DNA of 64,000 nt, from NCBI GenBank assembly GCA_965200505.1, contig OZ241343.1, positions 682,001 through 746,000 of the forward strand, in the 5' to 3' direction. Position numbers and translations under genes: made by a program. The notes beneath the pieces were generated by a model. The model was given only the letters and a program-made list of their open reading frames with translations. It searched no databases and had not been told where the DNA came from. The stretch is from VXNE01 sp965200505 (GTDB lineage Bacteria; Pseudomonadota; Gammaproteobacteria; Pseudomonadales; Azotimanducaceae). Positions 17,000 through 25,569 of this stretch are shown here, piece after piece. Position 1 is the first letter of the stretch. The number at the start of each line of letters is the position of its first letter.

Positions 17000-17691
17000 G
17001 GGAGCTTTCAGACGCGGCGCAACGCGGCATCACCAACGCCATCAAGCGTTTTGAAGAGAACCGCTACCGTTTCGACATCGTAGCGAACAACCTTGTGGAC
17101 TGTTTCTCCAAGGACCCCATTCTTGCCCAATGGATTCACTTCATCAAATCCCGTGTCAAGGATCAACAGAGCCTCATGGGCAAGCTAGTGCGATTGACGC
17201 AGTCCGATCCCCTAGAACCGATAGATGCGAACAACATATTCGACAGAGTGAACGATTTGGCCGGTGTGCGGATCATCCATCTCCATAACGATCAGCTCGC
17301 TCAACTACATCCCCGTATTCTCGAGATACTGGACCAAAACCAATATGTACTGCTCCGCGAACCGGTGGCCTACTGTTGGGACGTGGAGTACGAGGGACTG
17401 TTCCACGACATCGGCCTTCGCACCGAGCATGTAGCGTCGATGTACACCACCGTCCACTACGACGTCCAGGCAAGCCAGACACCACTCATCGCCTGCGAAC
17501 TGCAGGTTCGGTCGTTGGCGGACGAAGTGTGGGGCGAAGTCTCGCATCGCGTGAACTACCCCACCGAGTCGCCAAGCGAGGCGTGTCGGGATCAGCTCAA
17601 GGTGTTGGCGCGATTGACGTCCGGCTGCGGGCGTTTAGTGGACTCCATCTTCAAGACCCACGGAAGCGCGATGGCAACGGAGCAGCCGTGA
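16990..17691 (+). CDS. RelA/SpoT-type alarmone synthetase domain protein
   Basis: This is a 233-residue stand-alone nucleotide pyrophosphokinase domain. Synthetase landmarks are all present: R55-V-K57...S61...K65 (ATP-binding R-x-K-x3-S-x3-K), D89-L-A-G-V-R94, Y152-T-T-V-H156, and E170-L-Q-V-R with H186. No hydrolase (HD), TGS or ACT domain is present, so it resembles small alarmone synthetases. Some members of that class (toxSAS, CapRel) act as growth-arresting toxins or phage-defence effectors. It could make (p)ppGpp or a related nucleotide, or modify tRNA as some toxSAS do; sequence alone does not decide. It overlaps the ParA gene by 10 bp and the mod gene by 4 bp (GTGA), so it is made together with both. 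The start is a GTG with GAGGG just upstream. Confidence 0.85.
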   Translation: MAVGELSDAAQRGITNAIKRFEENRYRFDIVANNLVDCFSKDPILAQWIHFIKSRVKDQQSLMGKLVRLTQSDPLEPIDANNIFDRVNDLAGVRIIHLHNDQLAQLHPRILEILDQNQYVLLREPVAYCWDVEYEGLFHDIGLRTEHVASMYTTVHYDVQASQTPLIACELQVRSLADEVWGEVSHRVNYPTESPSEACRDQLKVLARLTSGCGRLVDSIFKTHGSAMATEQP

Positions 17692-19310
17692 CTTCCCTGC
17701 ACTTCAAGGGGCGGGTGTTTGTGGAGAATCTGCATCTTGGGGTGCCGTATCATGAGTTGACGCCGGTGCGGGGCAAGGGGCTCTCGAAGCCGGTGAGCTT
17801 GCACGACAACCTGATCGTGCATGGGGATAATCTGGCGGCGTTGAAGGCGCTGTTGCCGACGTATCACGGCAAGGTGAAGTGCATCTACATCGATCCGCCG
17901 TACAACACCGGCAATGAGGGCTGGGCGTACAACGACCGCGTGAACTCGCCGATGATGAAGGACTGGTTCGGCGAGGTGGTGGATCGGGACGATCTGACGC
18001 GCCACGACAAGTGGTGCTGCATGATGCTGCCGCGGCTGAAGCTGTTGCGGGAGTTGCTGCGGGATGACGGGGTGATCTTCGTGTCGATTGACGACAACGA
18101 AGTGCATCGGCTACGGGCGCTAATGGATGAGGTGTTTGGGGAGGATAACTTTGTCGCTACCGTAGTTTGGGAGAAGGTGTATTCCCCGAAGAGCAGCGCC
18201 AAGTACTTCTCAGAGAGCCACGACTTCATCCTTGTCTACGCAAGGGTCAAGGAGCAGTTCAATCGGGGTTTGCTACCCAGGACAGCAGAGGCAGATGCTC
18301 GGTACGCTAATCCGGATAACGACCAACGAGGTGTTTGGAAGTCAAGTGACCTGTCAGCACGCAACCCCTACAGCCAAGGAAGGTACGCGATCAAATGCCC
18401 TGGTGGACGAGTCATCGATGGCCCACCAGCAGGGCGATTCTGGGTCGTCTCCGAAGCCAGCTTTCGGCGATTGGATAGTGACAACAGGATTTGGTGGGGT
18501 TCCGATAAGAACCAAGTCCCGTCGATCAAGCGCTTCTTGGCGGATGTCAAGCAGGGCTTAGTGCCAGAGACCATCTGGCCCTACAAGGAAGTCGGGCACA
18601 CGCAGAGAGCTAAGAAGACTCTGCTAGAGATCTTTCCAACAGACTTTCCCGACTTCACAACAGTAAAGCCTGTGGAATTGATTAATCGGATTGTGCATCT
18701 TTGTACGGACCAGGACTCCATCATCCTAGACTCCTTCGCCGGTTCCGGCACCACGGCCCACGCCGTTCTCGCCCTCAACAAGGAGGATGGCGGCAACCGC
18801 CGCTTCATCCTCGTCGAGTGCGAGGACTATGCGGACACCATCACCGCCGAGCGTGTCCGCCGCGTCATCAAGGGTGTGCCGTCCGCGAAGGACGAGGCAC
18901 TGCGAGAGGGATTGGGCGGCACGTTCAGCTACTTCAAGCTCGGCAAGCCGATGCGCAAGGAATCCATGCTGCAACGCGGCAAGCTGCCGAGCTACGAGCG
19001 GCTGGCGGCGTACATCTTCTTCACCGCCACGGGCGAGGAGTTCGACGCGGCCAAGATGCGGCCGGAGCGCCACTTCATCGGCCGCAGCCGCAACTACGAC
19101 GTGTTCCTCATCTACACGGACGATTTCGAGCAGTTGAAGGACATGGCGCTCACCAAGGACATGGCTAGCAAGCTCTCGCGTGGCAAGCGCCCGAAACTGG
19201 TGTTCGCGCCCACCAAGTACCTCGATCAGGAGTTTCTGCACCGCTACGGCATCACCTTCCAGCAATTGCCGTTCGAGATCTACGAGACGGTGGATCGGCT
19301 GGGGCGATGA
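17688..19310 (+). CDS. mod: type III restriction-modification DNA methyltransferase (Mod)
   Basis: This is a 540-residue adenine methyltransferase of the beta class: the catalytic DPPYNTG motif (residues 69-75) precedes the AdoMet-binding DSFAGSGT motif (about 346-352). The target recognition domain should lie between them. Mod recognises and methylates an asymmetric site and guides the Res subunit, whose gene overlaps by 4 bp (ATGA). The GTG at 17688 overlaps the stop of the alarmone synthetase gene and fixes the start; the open frame to 17376 lies wholly inside that gene. Base composition is uneven: about 45% GC by hand count at 18661-18720 against 68% at 17761-17820 and 70% at 18841-18900. 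This suggests that the recognition segment was exchanged by recombination. Confidence 0.92.
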   Translation: MTSLHFKGRVFVENLHLGVPYHELTPVRGKGLSKPVSLHDNLIVHGDNLAALKALLPTYHGKVKCIYIDPPYNTGNEGWAYNDRVNSPMMKDWFGEVVDRDDLTRHDKWCCMMLPRLKLLRELLRDDGVIFVSIDDNEVHRLRALMDEVFGEDNFVATVVWEKVYSPKSSAKYFSESHDFILVYARVKEQFNRGLLPRTAEADARYANPDNDQRGVWKSSDLSARNPYSQGRYAIKCPGGRVIDGPPAGRFWVVSEASFRRLDSDNRIWWGSDKNQVPSIKRFLADVKQGLVPETIWPYKEVGHTQRAKKTLLEIFPTDFPDFTTVKPVELINRIVHLCTDQDSIILDSFAGSGTTAHAVLALNKEDGGNRRFILVECEDYADTITAERVRRVIKGVPSAKDEALREGLGGTFSYFKLGKPMRKESMLQRGKLPSYERLAAYIFFTATGEEFDAAKMRPERHFIGRSRNYDVFLIYTDDFEQLKDMALTKDMASKLSRGKRPKLVFAPTKYLDQEFLHRYGITFQQLPFEIYETVDRLGR

Positions 19311-21835
19311 TCCTCAAGGCGTATCAGAAAACCGCGCTGGATGCCGTGCGGAAGTTCCTTGATGCGCTCGTCGAGTGGCGAGGCAAGGAAGCGACAGCGC
19401 GTGAGATAGACCCGGACATCACCTTCGATTGGGTAGCGCGAGCTTGGGAGAAGGCCGGCAACACCCGCGCCTACCTGCCGCGCAGGAACGGCCTCGGCGA
19501 GCCGCTGCCCACCTTCTGCCTTAAGATTCCCACCGGCGGCGGCAAGACGCTGCTCGCCACCAAGGTGATCGACTTGGTGAACACCCACTATCGCCGCCGG
19601 CAATCCGGCTTGGTGCTGTGGATCGTGCCCACCACGCAGATTTACAACCAAACCTTGAAAGCGCTGAAAGACCGCGACCATCCCTATCGCCAGCAACTCG
19701 ATGTCTCGTCTGCTGGCAAAACGCTGATATTGGAGAAGCACACCGGCTTCAAGCCGCAGGATGTGCGCGAGCGCCTGTGCGTGTTGCTGCTCATGCTGCC
19801 ATCCGCCAACCGTGAGACAAAGGATCAGCTGCGGATGTTTCGGGACAGCGGCGGGTACGACAGCTTCTTTCCCAAAGAGGACGAGGCCAGCAAACAAGAG
19901 AAGCTGCTGGCCGAAGTGCCGAACTTGGACACGTTCGAGGAAGCCGGCGGCGTTTGGGGCAGGCTGGCCAAGACGTCCCTCGGCAACACGCTGCGCCTGT
20001 TGCGACCGTTAATCATTCTGGACGAAGGCCACAAGGCATACAGCGTCAATGCGAAGAAGACGCTGGAAGGCTTCAACCCATTAATGATCGTCGAGCTCTC
20101 GGCAACGCCGCCGCGGCAAGCTAACGTGCTGGTGGAGATCACGGGCCGGCAGCTAAACGACGAAGAAATGATTAAGCTGGACTTGAACATCCACAACAAG
20201 GCGAGCGTGAGTTGGCAAGATACGCTGCTGGCCGCCATCGAACACCGCGCGCTCTTGGAGGCCAAGGCGCGGGAACACGAAGCGGAGACTGGGGCGTACA
20301 TTCGCCCGATCTGCCTAGTGCAGGTGGAGCGCACCGGGCGGGAGCAACGGCGGGCAGGTTTCATTCATGCCGAAGACGTGCGCGAATACCTGCTGCGCCA
20401 CCCCGCCATCAGCGCCGAACAAGTGGCCGTGAAGACCAGCGCCCGCGACGAATTGAAGGACGTGGACGAGGCCGGCGGGCTGCTCTCCCGCGAGTGCCCG
20501 ATCCGTTTCATCATCACCAAGCAGGCGCTGCAGGAAGGTTGGGACTGTTCCTTCGCCTATGTGCTGGCCATCCTCACCAACCCCGGCTCCAAGAGTGCGC
20601 TCACGCAGCTAGTCGGGCGCATCCTGCGCCAGCCGTATGCCAGCAAGACCCATGTGCAGGAACTGGACGAGAGCTATGTGTTCTGCTTCCAACGGCGCGG
20701 CAGCGATCTCTTGCGCGAAGTTCGCAAAGGGTTTGGCTTGGAGGGTTTGCAGGGACTGGAGGGGCGCATCAAGGCGGATGCCGACGAGCGACCCGGCGGC
20801 TTGGTGATCTCCGAGCAACGCGAGCGGTTCCGGCAAGCGGCGGCGAACTTGGTGTTGCCGACGTTCATGATCCGCGACGGCCACGGCTGGCGACTGGTGC
20901 ATTACGAAACGGACATCCTCTCCCGCGTGCCCTGGGATGAAGTGGACGTTAGCCCCCTGTTCGATTTGGACTTGCAAGCCCAAGGCAACAGGGACGCGAC
21001 ACTGCGCACCGGGTTGGATTTCGAGCCGTTATTCACGGACGTGGACGCCATTGGGGAACCGCCAAGCTCGGAAACCGGCATCGACACCTACTTCGCCGCG
21101 AGCCACCTGCTGGACGCCATGCCCAACCCGTGGCGCGGCGCCGAAGCCACCGAGCGCGTCTTCAACGCCTTGATTAAGAAGCACAACCGCAAGCAGGTGC
21201 TGGCCAACACCGTGTTCATACTCGAAGAACTGCGCAAACGCTTGGAAGCCGAGCGAGACCGCCTGTCCCGCCAAGTGTTCGCCGGATTACTGGATGCCGG
21301 CACGATGCGCTTCATCGTCGTGATGGACGATTTACAGTTCAACCGCTTGCCGCAACGCATCGAATCCCCGGCGACCGAGCGCCAAGCCAACCGCGAGGAC
21401 GGCAGCCAATACCAGCTCAACCTCCTCGAGCGCGTGAGCGAAGGCGAGCTCAACGGCTTGGAGAACAAGGTGGCCACCTACCTAGACACCCAAGCCCGCC
21501 TATTCTTCTGGTACCGCAACCGCCCCCGCAAGGACTACTTCGTGCAAGGCTGGAAACCCCAACGCATCTACGCAGACTTCATCCTCACCCTGCAACCAGA
21601 CGAACCCAACCAAGACGACGAGTTCCACCAAGTGTTTGTAGTGGAAACAAAGGGCGTCCACCTAAAGGATGCGACCGACACCACCTACAAGCGCTCCGTG
21701 TTCGACATCTGCTCCCAACACGCAAGGAAGGCAGACTGGGCCGAGTTCGTGCCCGCCATGCAGGGGAAAGTGGTGAGATACGAGGTGGTGGACGAGGAAG
21801 AGTGGGAGCAGCGGTTGAACGGAATGTTTGCCTAG
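19307..21835 (+). CDS. res: type III restriction enzyme Res subunit
   Basis: This is an 842-residue translocase-nuclease. It has Walker A PTGGGKT at residues 75-81, a DEGH helicase box near 239-242 followed by an SATPP motif near 264, a second helicase half with QEGWDCSFAYVLA and QLVGRILRQP near 405-445, and a C-terminal nuclease core with ADFILTL and VVETKG near 762-780 (PD-(D/E)xK type). With Mod it cuts DNA carrying inversely oriented unmethylated sites. The length and the order of parts are normal for the family and no frameshift is seen. It is the last gene of the operon; the next gene is convergent, 53 bp away. Confidence 0.93.
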   Translation: MILKAYQKTALDAVRKFLDALVEWRGKEATAREIDPDITFDWVARAWEKAGNTRAYLPRRNGLGEPLPTFCLKIPTGGGKTLLATKVIDLVNTHYRRRQSGLVLWIVPTTQIYNQTLKALKDRDHPYRQQLDVSSAGKTLILEKHTGFKPQDVRERLCVLLLMLPSANRETKDQLRMFRDSGGYDSFFPKEDEASKQEKLLAEVPNLDTFEEAGGVWGRLAKTSLGNTLRLLRPLIILDEGHKAYSVNAKKTLEGFNPLMIVELSATPPRQANVLVEITGRQLNDEEMIKLDLNIHNKASVSWQDTLLAAIEHRALLEAKAREHEAETGAYIRPICLVQVERTGREQRRAGFIHAEDVREYLLRHPAISAEQVAVKTSARDELKDVDEAGGLLSRECPIRFIITKQALQEGWDCSFAYVLAILTNPGSKSALTQLVGRILRQPYASKTHVQELDESYVFCFQRRGSDLLREVRKGFGLEGLQGLEGRIKADADERPGGLVISEQRERFRQAAANLVLPTFMIRDGHGWRLVHYETDILSRVPWDEVDVSPLFDLDLQAQGNRDATLRTGLDFEPLFTDVDAIGEPPSSETGIDTYFAASHLLDAMPNPWRGAEATERVFNALIKKHNRKQVLANTVFILEELRKRLEAERDRLSRQVFAGLLDAGTMRFIVVMDDLQFNRLPQRIESPATERQANREDGSQYQLNLLERVSEGELNGLENKVATYLDTQARLFFWYRNRPRKDYFVQGWKPQRIYADFILTLQPDEPNQDDEFHQVFVVETKGVHLKDATDTTYKRSVFDICSQHARKADWAEFVPAMQGKVVRYEVVDEEEWEQRLNGMFA

Positions 21836-21888
21836 GGCCTAGCGAACGCCCTTTGACTCCCGCAGTCGGCGGAGACGACGACGTCTGG

Positions 21889-24198
21889 CTAGCCGACCCG
21901 ACTGCGAGAACTCCTCATCTTCACCAACTCCCGCCGGACGTCCTCGGCGACCTCCGAGACCTCTTGGGGCACTCGAGGATCTTCGCCGATCTCCCGCTTC
22001 AGTGCAGTGATGAGCGGGAGCAGAAGGTCACCCGCTGGCGACGCTTCGATCAGCTCCAGCATCGTTTTCGGGCCGAGATCGATGCTGAAGATCATCAATA
22101 AAACCAGAACGCCCACTGGCACAGACTCGAGATCCGATAGAACACTCAGCAAGATGGCGGCGTTCGGCCGCGCTTCGGTGGACCCGGCCTGGATTTGCGC
22201 CTTCTGGATGAGCGCTAGCGCCACACACTCGAGGAGCTTCGGTGCCTCGCTGTCGCCGTACCGGCGCAGTACCTCGTCGTAGGCGACCAACGCCTCCTTC
22301 CTCCGGTTCAATTCGCCAAGCGTTACGCCCCTATTGACGAGCGCCAGCGCCACCCACTCAATGAACTCCGGTGCCTCGTTGCCCCCAAACCGGCGCAATA
22401 CTTCGTCGTAAGTCGCCAGCGCTCTCTCGCACCGGTTCAGCGCGCCAAGCGCGACGCCTTTGTTGACGAGTGCCATCACTACGATAAGCGAAAATTCCGG
22501 CGTCTCGCTGTCATCGAAGCGGCGCAGTGTCTCCTCATAGGCGGCAAGCGCCTCCTCCGGCCGGTTCGACGCAAAAAGCGCAAGGCCCTTAGAGGCAAGT
22601 GCTAGCGCCGCGGACATGCGAACCTCCGGCATCTCGTGGTCGTTGAAGCGGCGCATCGTCTCGTCGCAGGCAGCCAATGCTTCCTCTCGCCGGCCTATTG
22701 CGAAAAGCACCCCGATTTTACTGACAAGTGCTTTCGCTACCTCCACTAAGGGTGCCGGTGCCTGAGTCTCGCCGAATCGTCTCAACAGTTGATCGAAGGT
22801 CGCTAGGGCAAGGTCTCCTTCATTATGTGCCCATAGCGCTACCCCTCTCTCGAGCAGAGCTCTCGCCTCCATCACTTGCGTATCGTCAGCTGAGCTAACG
22901 CCACTCTCCAAGGACCCTTCGGGTTGATGCGCCCGTACCGACACTGCCAGCAGCTCCGCGGAGGCGTATTGGTACAGCGGTTGCATTTCCGGCCCAACGT
23001 CTTCGGCTTCGCGGGCGATACGGGTGCCGATTTCCTTCAGTTCGTCGGGCGAGTAGTAGGACGCCATGAATCGGATCAGCACTTCTATCAAGCGGCCCTG
23101 CCCTCGGCGTAGCAAGTAGTAGATGTTGTACATGCGCTCACTCAGGTAGTACTGCTTGCGCCGTGCGTTGCCGCCCGCGACTAGGACGACACCCCGTTCC
23201 ACTAGGCGTATGAGCTGGGCACTGCATTTGCTGGTCGCGAGTCGAGCCCGTTCGGCGATTTCCTTGGTGAGCGCCGGTTTCCACAGGTCGGCAAGGGCGA
23301 GATAGACGCGGCGCTCTTGAGCCGGTAGAGATTCGAGGTGGCTCTTGAAGTACTCGGTGTGATCGTCGACTAAGTCGAGCAGATTGCTCATGAGTTCCCG
23401 AAAGGAGAGCCCCGCGCCAAAGCGGGCCACGATCGCTAGCAAACGCGGGCTGCCGCCAGTGAGTATCTCCAGTGAACGAATTGTATTCGTCGGACGGCTT
23501 TGGCCAGACACAGCTTCCCACAGGAGGGCGCACTCGTCGGTGTTTAGAGGGCGCAGCGTGAGTACTCGAAGCATTTCGTACAACGCATAGTCTGGCTGAT
23601 CGATCTCGTCGAAACGGCTGGTCGCGCTGGCAAGCAAGATGATGCGAGGTTCGGTTTGGAGGACCTTGCGAAGCCGCCAGCCCGCATCCGGATCCATCAT
23701 GTCTCGAAACATCATGTTCAGGTTCTCGACCATCAGCACCAGTCGCTTGCCCTCTCGGACTGCGAAGTCCAGCACCGCGGCAAGGCAGCGCTCGCCTAGT
23801 GTCTGGTCGTCGCGAGTGGTGCGTAGGTCGGCGACCGTACGCTGCAGGTCTGGTGCATCCTCTCGTTGTGGCGCTTGATCGGCCAAGCGGGCCAGGCACT
23901 CCAGCCAGAACTCGCCCGCGGTGCTCACCTCATAGCTTTCCTCGGCGAAGACGACGGGGAAGAAACTGGCTGCCAAGTCGGCGTCACGGCGGACTTCCGC
24001 AGCCACTCGCAGCAAGAGGCTCGTCTTGCCACTGCCACGCGGGCCAATGACGATCTGGTGCCGGTTCGAGTTGCCCGTACAGTCGCGCAGCATCTCCATC
24101 AGCGACTCGAACTCATGCGTTCGCACACAGAACGATGCAACGAGTTCTTCGTCACTCAAGAACCCGGGGTTGTACTTCCTTGCGGGCGTGGTGGTCAT
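21889..24198 (-). CDS. P-loop ATPase with C-terminal TPR-like repeats
   Basis: This 769-residue protein has an ATPase module at about 30-300 (Walker A GPRGSGKTS at 52-60; the Walker B strand reads LVLMVEN, so Glu replaces the usual Asp; ASATS sensor near 192). A winged-helix-like segment follows at about 305-370. Residues 464-668 form four full 43-residue TPR-like repeats plus a partial fifth. Such an ATPase-helical-repeat plan is typical of STAND-like signalling proteins, in which the repeats sense a ligand; no effector domain is visible at either end. The ATG at 24198 overlaps the stop of the upstream ATPase gene by ATGA, so the two products are translationally coupled. The longer frame to 24264 lies inside that gene. 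A defence or stress-signalling role is plausible from the neighbours but unproven. Confidence 0.8.
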   Translation of the reverse strand: MTTTPARKYNPGFLSDEELVASFCVRTHEFESLMEMLRDCTGNSNRHQIVIGPRGSGKTSLLLRVAAEVRRDADLAASFFPVVFAEESYEVSTAGEFWLECLARLADQAPQREDAPDLQRTVADLRTTRDDQTLGERCLAAVLDFAVREGKRLVLMVENLNMMFRDMMDPDAGWRLRKVLQTEPRIILLASATSRFDEIDQPDYALYEMLRVLTLRPLNTDECALLWEAVSGQSRPTNTIRSLEILTGGSPRLLAIVARFGAGLSFRELMSNLLDLVDDHTEYFKSHLESLPAQERRVYLALADLWKPALTKEIAERARLATSKCSAQLIRLVERGVVLVAGGNARRKQYYLSERMYNIYYLLRRGQGRLIEVLIRFMASYYSPDELKEIGTRIAREAEDVGPEMQPLYQYASAELLAVSVRAHQPEGSLESGVSSADDTQVMEARALLERGVALWAHNEGDLALATFDQLLRRFGETQAPAPLVEVAKALVSKIGVLFAIGRREEALAACDETMRRFNDHEMPEVRMSAALALASKGLALFASNRPEEALAAYEETLRRFDDSETPEFSLIVVMALVNKGVALGALNRCERALATYDEVLRRFGGNEAPEFIEWVALALVNRGVTLGELNRRKEALVAYDEVLRRYGDSEAPKLLECVALALIQKAQIQAGSTEARPNAAILLSVLSDLESVPVGVLVLLMIFSIDLGPKTMLELIEASPAGDLLLPLITALKREIGEDPRVPQEVSEVAEDVRRELVKMRSSRSRVG
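22195..22809 (-). repeat. coding tandem repeat: 43-residue (129-bp) TPR-like units
   Basis: There are four complete units and one partial unit within the ATPase gene. Each unit begins A-L-x-x-[YFC]-[DE]-[QE]-x-[LM]-R-R-[FY], carries a GDSEAP-like turn, then A-L-x-[SN]-[KR]-G-x-x-x, and ends near N-R-x-E-E. Units differ in sequence, so this is not a recent expansion. Confidence 0.8.
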
Positions 24199-25448
24199 GG
24201 CTTGGCGCTCACTGAGGGGCTGGCACCGGACGAAGCCCAAGCCCGGCCGTACCGTGTGCGCCACCAGTCTTCCAGCAGGCCGGATATGAAGCGGTAGCCA
24301 CCTTCGTGCCTCTCCAAGTAGCCGTCGTGTTCCAGCACATGGAGCACATCGTCGATAGGAACCGGATCGCCCTCGACGGCTTGCAGGTCACGCTGCCGGG
24401 CGATGGCATCGTCTTCAAGTAGGCCCTTGGCAACAGCCGCCTCCGTCAACAGGTCGAGCGCGACTCGGCACCCTTCGTCGCCCAGCACCATCTTCAATCG
24501 GCTTTCGTAATACTCCATGTCCATTTGCCCGCGAACGCCAAGCATGTCGCCCTTGTACACGCGCTCCACATCGTCGAGCGATGCCGCACAGCGTCTAGCG
24601 CGACGCAGGTCTTCGTGAAGCGCGTCGAAGAAGCGCTGCACATGGTTCGGGATCTGACAGCGCAACCGTCTGCACATTGCCTCGCGCACGTCCTGGGGGA
24701 GATCGATGCCATAGGCATCCGCCAACGCGCCCAAACACTCGCTTGCGGTCTTCTCGTCCCAAGGCTTCAGATCGAAGGGGGAAAAGATGTTCGCATGGGC
24801 ACTGAGCCCCGCCTGCTGGAGGATGGGTTCGAGGCTGACGCTGCCAGAGAGGATGAGGCTGATTTTCCCGCGATGCTCTTGGCCGTTCTTGCGCAGCCAG
24901 CTGAGGAACTCGCTTGTTGCGCGCTTGCGTTCCGGCGTGATCGTATGGTCATCGCCCTTGAGCAGGCGGTTGACGAGGATTGGCAGCTCGTCGAGCGCAA
25001 GCACCGTGTGCCCATCGTGAGCCAACGCTGCGAACACTTGGTCTCCTCTGTGCTTCCAGTTGCCGGCATCAATGCCGCCCCGGAGTTTCGCCCGCAGTTC
25101 CGCGCCAAGCACCTGACCACCGATCTCGGCTTCCTGTGGGAGGAAGCTCCTGAACTGTCGCCAAATCCTACGCCATGCACCCCGGGCAGCCTCTGCTTCG
25201 GTCGCTATGTTGGCGATGGCGTCCGCGGGCGTGTCGGCTGCCTCCAAGTCAACGAAGATCGTCTCGAACCGCCCCGCCTCTCTCAGACGACGCAGCAACT
25301 CCCGCACCAGGCTCGTCTTGCCCATCCGCCGTTGCGCCGTTAGCAGCGTGTGGTTTCCATCACGAACTCGCTCGGCAAGGGCGTCGAGCTCCACTTCGCG
25401 GTCGAAGAAGTCATCCCCTTCGACCCAGCTTCCACCTGCCTTCCTCAT
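24195..25448 (-). CDS. AAA-type P-loop ATPase, partner of the TPR ATPase
   Basis: This 417-residue protein has a Walker A loop AQRRMGKTS at residues 38-46, Walker B TVLALDELP at 148-156, and a SGSVSLEP sensor turn near 203. A helical lid follows, and then a C-terminal winged-helix-like region (about 330-405) ending with a RFISGLLEDWWRTRYG segment. The organisation resembles archaeal-type/ORC-like ATPases of unknown role that bind DNA or partner proteins. It is the first gene of a two-gene operon and overlaps the TPR-ATPase gene by 4 bp. The ATG at 25448 is preceded by an AGGTGG ribosome-binding site and by a promoter with four iteron-like repeats. Two different ATPases made in coupled fashion suggest one complex. 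Confidence 0.8.
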   Translation of the reverse strand: MRKAGGSWVEGDDFFDREVELDALAERVRDGNHTLLTAQRRMGKTSLVRELLRRLREAGRFETIFVDLEAADTPADAIANIATEAEAARGAWRRIWRQFRSFLPQEAEIGGQVLGAELRAKLRGGIDAGNWKHRGDQVFAALAHDGHTVLALDELPILVNRLLKGDDHTITPERKRATSEFLSWLRKNGQEHRGKISLILSGSVSLEPILQQAGLSAHANIFSPFDLKPWDEKTASECLGALADAYGIDLPQDVREAMCRRLRCQIPNHVQRFFDALHEDLRRARRCAASLDDVERVYKGDMLGVRGQMDMEYYESRLKMVLGDEGCRVALDLLTEAAVAKGLLEDDAIARQRDLQAVEGDPVPIDDVLHVLEHDGYLERHEGGYRFISGLLEDWWRTRYGRAWASSGASPSVSAKP

Positions 25449-25458
25449 CGTCCCACCT

Positions 25459-25511
25459 GTTCCAACGATTTTGTTGGCAACAGTATCGTTGGCAACGGTT
25501 TCGTTGTCAAG
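25459..25511 (-). promoter_or_regulatory. promoter with four iteron-like GTTGNCAAC sites
   Basis: Four near-copies of an odd palindrome start at 25459 (GTTCCAAC), 25473 and 25488 (GTTGGCAAC, identical), and 25503 (GTTGTCAAG). The start-to-start spacing is 14, 15 and 15 bp. On the minus strand a perfect -35 (TTGACA, 25505-25510) and a GATACT -10 (25482-25487), spaced 17 bp, overlap the repeats, and the ATG follows 33 bp later. A regulator bound to the repeats would directly block or shape transcription of the ATPase operon. The sites are seen directly; the regulator is unknown. Confidence 0.7.
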
Positions 25512-25533
25512 AGCAGGTTTCTCTAGGATAAAA

Positions 25534-25568
25534 CTTGCAATTTGGGATCGTCACTCCATAATTGCAAG
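25534..25568 (+). promoter_or_regulatory. inverted repeat overlapping a probable leaderless promoter
   Basis: CTTGCAATT (25534-25542) and AATTGCAAG (25560-25568) form a 9-bp inverted repeat. It contains a -35-like TTGCAA (25535-25540) and a -10 CATAAT (25557-25562) spaced 16 bp. The ATG of the DUF4143 gene begins 7 bases after the -10, with no usable ribosome-binding site, so the mRNA would be leaderless. An operator role is inferred. Confidence 0.6.
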
Positions 25569-25569
25569 G

